A stretch of 45,945 nucleotides of DNA from positions 1 through 45,945 of the forward strand of contig JBBAAG010000015.1 in NCBI GenBank assembly GCA_041658405.1, written 5' to 3'. Shown here one piece after another: positions 43,036 through 45,945 of this stretch; position 1 is the stretch's first letter, and each line of letters opens with the position of its first letter. Position numbers and translations under genes: made by a program. The DNA is from Elusimicrobiota bacterium (GTDB lineage Bacteria; Elusimicrobiota; UBA5214; JBBAAG01). The notes under the pieces are model-generated. The model had not been told where the DNA came from. It did no database searches and saw only the letters and a list, made by a program, of their open reading frames with translations.

Positions 43036-44364
43036 TTATTCCTTCACCAATTCCGCTATAATATCATACTCGCGATAACCGATATACCTTACTTTTACAA
43101 TATCACCGGGTTTTACCGCTAGAGTATTAATTATAACATTACCATCAACCTCAGGCGCTTCGTAACAACTCCTCCCTACAGCATGTTTCTGATTAAGGCC
43201 GGTAATTAACACTTCTGATATTGTACCCAAACGTTTCTTCATATAATCCGATACTACACGTTTTTGTATAGAAAACAATGTTTCCACCCTCAGCGTTTTT
43301 TCTAGAGGCGGTACTCTTTCTTTTAATTTATATGACAGAGTTGATGGTTCATCACTATACTCAAACGCGCCAAGATGGTTGAATTTTATTTCCTTCACAA
43401 AATCAGAAAGTTCACGGAATTCTTTTCTGGTTTCAGTTGGGAATCCGGCGATCAATGTTGTCCTTAATACAATCTCAGGTACAGTATTCCTTATTCTCCC
43501 GATGATCTCCAACAACTTCTTCGTCCCCATCCCGCGCCGCATAAGTTTCAACAGCCTGTCATTCACATGTTGTACCGGCATATCAAGATACTTACACAAC
43601 TTATCGGATTCATTCATTAACTTAAGCAACTCAGAGTTGATATACATTGGATGAGTATAAAGTAATCTTATCCATTTTATACCCTCAATGTTTTCAAGTT
43701 TTTCAATTAACCTTGTCAACATAAGTTTATTATAAAGATCCAATCCGTAATATGTTGTATTCTGAGAAATAAGATTAATTTCTTTAACCCCGTATGATGA
43801 CAGTATTCGAACTTCATTCACAATACTTTTAATACTCCTTGATCGATATTTCCCTCGCAGCTGAGGTATTACGCAAAAACTGCATCCGTGATTACACCCT
43901 TCTGCTAAACGGATAAACGCGGAATATTCGCCCTTTGGGAGCATACGTTTATAACCTAAAGGCAGGTCGAGATACCCTCCACCTGAGCGGGAAACATGTT
44001 TTTGTTGTAAACACTTATCAGTTTGAGACAATATTTTTTCTAATTTATGAAGTTCAGCAGTGCCAACAAAATGATCTACTTCAGGAAATATCTTTTCAAC
44101 ATCTTCAGTATGATACTGCACCCAACACCCGGTCACTACAACTTTTCTGCAGCTCCCCGTTTTTTTGTACTCCAGCACTTTACGGATATGCCATTCCGCT
44201 TCTTCCCTTGCGGTACTGATAAACGCACAGGTATGGATGATAACACAATCCGCGTTTTGATAAGAATCAACTATTTCATAACCCTTATTAGCAAATAATG
44301 ACGCTAATGTTTCAGCTTCAACCTGATTTTTACTGCATCCCAATACCAAGAAAAGTATACGCAT
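43036..44364 (-). CDS. rimO: Ribosomal protein S12 methylthiotransferase RimO
   Basis: A 442-residue radical-SAM enzyme. The N-terminal domain holds three cluster cysteines (GCSKNQVEAE, HTCAF, VTGCWVQY). The radical SAM motif is CNHGCSFCVIPQLRGKYRSR and the C-terminus is a TRAM domain. The GCSKNxxxxE start and IPxLRGKYRSR point to RimO and not MiaB. It would add a methylthio group to Asp89 of S12. Confidence 0.9.
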   Translation of the reverse strand: MRILFLVLGCSKNQVEAETLASLFANKGYEIVDSYQNADCVIIHTCAFISTAREEAEWHIRKVLEYKKTGSCRKVVVTGCWVQYHTEDVEKIFPEVDHFVGTAELHKLEKILSQTDKCLQQKHVSRSGGGYLDLPLGYKRMLPKGEYSAFIRLAEGCNHGCSFCVIPQLRGKYRSRSIKSIVNEVRILSSYGVKEINLISQNTTYYGLDLYNKLMLTRLIEKLENIEGIKWIRLLYTHPMYINSELLKLMNESDKLCKYLDMPVQHVNDRLLKLMRRGMGTKKLLEIIGRIRNTVPEIVLRTTLIAGFPTETRKEFRELSDFVKEIKFNHLGAFEYSDEPSTLSYKLKERVPPLEKTLRVETLFSIQKRVVSDYMKKRLGTISEVLITGLNQKHAVGRSCYEAPEVDGNVIINTLAVKPGDIVKVRYIGYREYDIIAELVKE

Positions 44365-44370
44365 TTTATC

Positions 44371-45123
44371 TTAATTACTTTTTACTGGTAAATTTACTTC
44401 ATTAACTCCCTGCCTCGCGCCACTGAGTAAGTCTACATGTTCACCGTCAAGCATAGCATCAATCCCGCGCACATATCCCACCTTAAGGTTGATTGCCTCA
44501 CCGGCATCCCAACGATAATTCTTGTTTGTATACACAATACCTTCAAATTCTTTTTTACCATCAAGCGTTACGCGTATCCATGTGTCCACAAATACTTTTA
44601 TAGTTAACACATACTTTTTCCCCGCAGGCTGAGTATTTGATGGTACTGTAACACTACTTGTTTTTACACTTATCGCTGAAATAACATTTTTACCAGAAGA
44701 AAAATCAATGAAATCATAATTATCTATAACATAAATAACCAGTAAAACCACTAATACCGCACCGGTAACAATTCCAACTGCATATTTAACAGGGGTATCA
44801 TTATTTTGAGTAATATACTTACCTAAGCGGCCGAATATATCCTTGATCCCATCTTTAGCGCCCTGTTGTATACTTTTAGGCTCACTTATTTCAGGCGGAT
44901 GGTCAAACATCCGTAAAATCTCTTGTGTATCTAACTCCAGATATTCAGAATATTTTTTAAGAAATCCTCGTAGATACACGCGTGCCGGGAATTTATCCCA
45001 TTCATTCGCTTCTATCGCTATAATAAAATTTACAGAAATCTTAGTTGCGACATGAACCTTATCAAGGGTATACCCCAAATTTTCACGCCGACGCTTCAAC
45101 AGCTCGCCGATAGTATTATCCAT
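44371..45123 (-). CDS. RodZ-like helix-turn-helix membrane protein
   Basis: A 250-residue protein with an N-terminal HTH domain (about 1-70: LGYTLDKVHVATKISVNFIIAIEANEWDKFPARVYLRGFLKKYSEYLELD), one helix at about 115-137, and a periplasmic DUF4115 domain at the end (IRVTLDGKKEFEGIVYTNKNYRWDAGEAINLKVG). This is the layout of RodZ, which links MreB to the wall-elongation machinery. AAGG lies just before the ATG. The usual co-location with rimO and pgsA supports it. Confidence 0.9.
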   Translation of the reverse strand: MDNTIGELLKRRRENLGYTLDKVHVATKISVNFIIAIEANEWDKFPARVYLRGFLKKYSEYLELDTQEILRMFDHPPEISEPKSIQQGAKDGIKDIFGRLGKYITQNNDTPVKYAVGIVTGAVLVVLLVIYVIDNYDFIDFSSGKNVISAISVKTSSVTVPSNTQPAGKKYVLTIKVFVDTWIRVTLDGKKEFEGIVYTNKNYRWDAGEAINLKVGYVRGIDAMLDGEHVDLLSGARQGVNEVNLPVKSN

Positions 45124-45191
45124 AAACCTTTTTTGTATTAATACCTTTCTGACTTACTATTATTTATTAACGTTCCGCTACACCGCACACT

Positions 45192-45872
45192 CTATTCTTG
45201 AGGCAGATCAAGTTTTTCTACATCTGACGGTAACTTTAGTTCAAACACATTATCGTCCTGGATTGTATTAATCTCAAAATCATTTATCTCCATTGTAGTC
45301 TGAAAACTGTCACTGTTAATCACAAGTTTTTCATAAACTAAAGTTTTCATATTAACCCACACCTTTATCTTAAGAGAAGGCATTATGCGCGGGATCATCA
45401 CCAAGACGCATTGCTGCTCTGACTGTTCGAGAATAGACATCTGGTAAGTTTTACTCAGTTGTTTTGAAGAACCAATTATTTTTAACAATAGATCACTGAA
45501 CATTGCATCGTTTGTCATTGACGACAATTTTGCGGTGGTAACCTGGTTATACCTGGGATAGTATATGGTTAACAAATCGCCTTTCAAAACAGCGGTATAC
45601 ATTTCTGGCTTCTCGCATTCCAGCCTTAATTGGCCAGGCAACTTAATCTTTACCGTACCGACAACCGTATACTCAGTCTCAGCAACAGTAAGTTTTGTCT
45701 GCTGGACAAAACTAAAACTCACGGTCTTCATTTGTTTTTCAGCTTCAGCGATTTTGGCTATCAACTGCTGCATCGTAAGTCTCGGTACTCCTTTCTCTCC
45801 GCAGAAGAGAGGAGCAACCGAGAACGCGAAACTTAATAAAACACATACTGATATTTTTATATAATTATTCAT
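45192..45872 (-). CDS. lolA: LolA-like periplasmic outer-membrane lipoprotein carrier
   Basis: A 226-residue protein with a signal peptide (about 1-24) and a single LolA-like beta domain: MKTVSFSFVQQTKLTVAETEYTVVGTVKIKLPGQLRLECEKPEMYTAVLKGDLLTIYYPRYNQVTT is the family pattern. It would carry lipoproteins from inner to outer membrane. A gap of 68 bases separates it from the RodZ-like gene; no strong promoter is seen in it. Its ATG overlaps the stop of the gene before it. Confidence 0.85.
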   Translation of the reverse strand: MNNYIKISVCVLLSFAFSVAPLFCGEKGVPRLTMQQLIAKIAEAEKQMKTVSFSFVQQTKLTVAETEYTVVGTVKIKLPGQLRLECEKPEMYTAVLKGDLLTIYYPRYNQVTTAKLSSMTNDAMFSDLLLKIIGSSKQLSKTYQMSILEQSEQQCVLVMIPRIMPSLKIKVWVNMKTLVYEKLVINSDSFQTTMEINDFEINTIQDDNVFELKLPSDVEKLDLPQE

Positions 45873-45945
45873 TTTTCTTGACCTATCCGTCCCCCCCCTG
45901 TTTCAAAACTTTTTTCATTTTTTTGCAGATAGTCATCCACAGCTT
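45869..45945 (-). CDS. C-terminal tail of an unidentified gene (5' part outside window)
   Basis: A frame entering from the right edge reads AVDDYLQKNEKSFETGGGRI and then GQEK before TGA. The stop overlaps the LolA-like ATG in an ATGA join, as between many genes here, so I accept it as coding. The 24 visible residues do not identify the product; ftsK often stands in this place but the tail is not diagnostic. Confidence 0.5.
   Translation of the reverse strand, partial: AVDDYLQKNEKSFETGGGRIGQEK

Overview
The window is a 46-kb stretch in which every gene I accept lies on the minus strand, so it reads from the right end to the left. It is moderately AT-rich and tightly packed, with many 4-base start/stop overlaps. 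It looks like chromosome from a Gram-negative anaerobic bacterium. The evidence is LolA, an MsbA-like exporter, an outer-membrane-barrel candidate, a meso-diaminopimelate-type MurE and an oxygen-sensitive hydrogenase. No insertion sequence, phage or CRISPR array is visible. The gene set would suit an uncultured lineage such as Elusimicrobiota or a relative, but the sequence alone does not fix the phylum.

Region by region in the direction of transcription. (1) 45945-37430 is a housekeeping run: the tail of an unknown gene, lolA-like, rodZ-like, rimO, pgsA, pgpA, then recA (own promoter and a possible coupled 27-codon leader ORF), a metallo-beta-lactamase hydrolase, an MsbA-like ABC exporter and a XerD-type recombinase. 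(2) 37406-28897 starts at a tyrS promoter and runs through tyrS, two membrane diguanylate cyclases, a mannose-6-phosphate-isomerase-type cupin, a ROK sugar kinase, a membrane protein that is only two helices plus HAMP, a stand-alone receiver protein, and a large secreted protein with a degenerate-looking glycosidase fold. (3) 28881-27484 holds a promoter, tRNA-Val(CAC), a coiled-coil zinc-ribbon protein and the RNase P RNA gene. (4) 27433-14687 is a shortened dcw cluster behind a promoter with three decamer MraZ-type repeats: mraZ, rsmH, ftsL, ftsI, murE, murF, mraY, murD, ftsW, murG, then surE and an outer-membrane protein candidate. murC, murB, ftsQ, ftsA and ftsZ do not follow. (5) 14668-2514 is the most striking part, a 16-gene operon for a group 4 [NiFe] hydrogenase. 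(6) 2452-1 carries galT, a cation-diffusion-facilitator transporter and the start of a lipoprotein alpha/beta hydrolase.

The hydrogenase operon joins three modules. First come two genes like the beta and gamma subunits of archaeal sulfhydrogenase or AsrA/AsrB (an FAD/NAD(P)H and [2Fe-2S] protein and a two-cluster ferredoxin protein), plus a polyferredoxin. Next is the membrane hydrogenase core (NuoH-, NuoB-, NuoC-, NuoD-like and a NuoI-like protein), whose large subunit keeps all four nickel-binding cysteines. Last is a complete Mrp-type cation antiporter set with two large antiporter subunits. A near-perfect sigma-70 promoter drives it, with an exact Rex-type operator (TTGTGAA-N4-TTCACAA) just downstream of the predicted transcription start. 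The simplest reading is an NAD(P)H-linked, ion-translocating, hydrogen-evolving complex switched on when NADH/NAD+ is high. Each part is known; the combination and its redox control are the main candidates for something new here.
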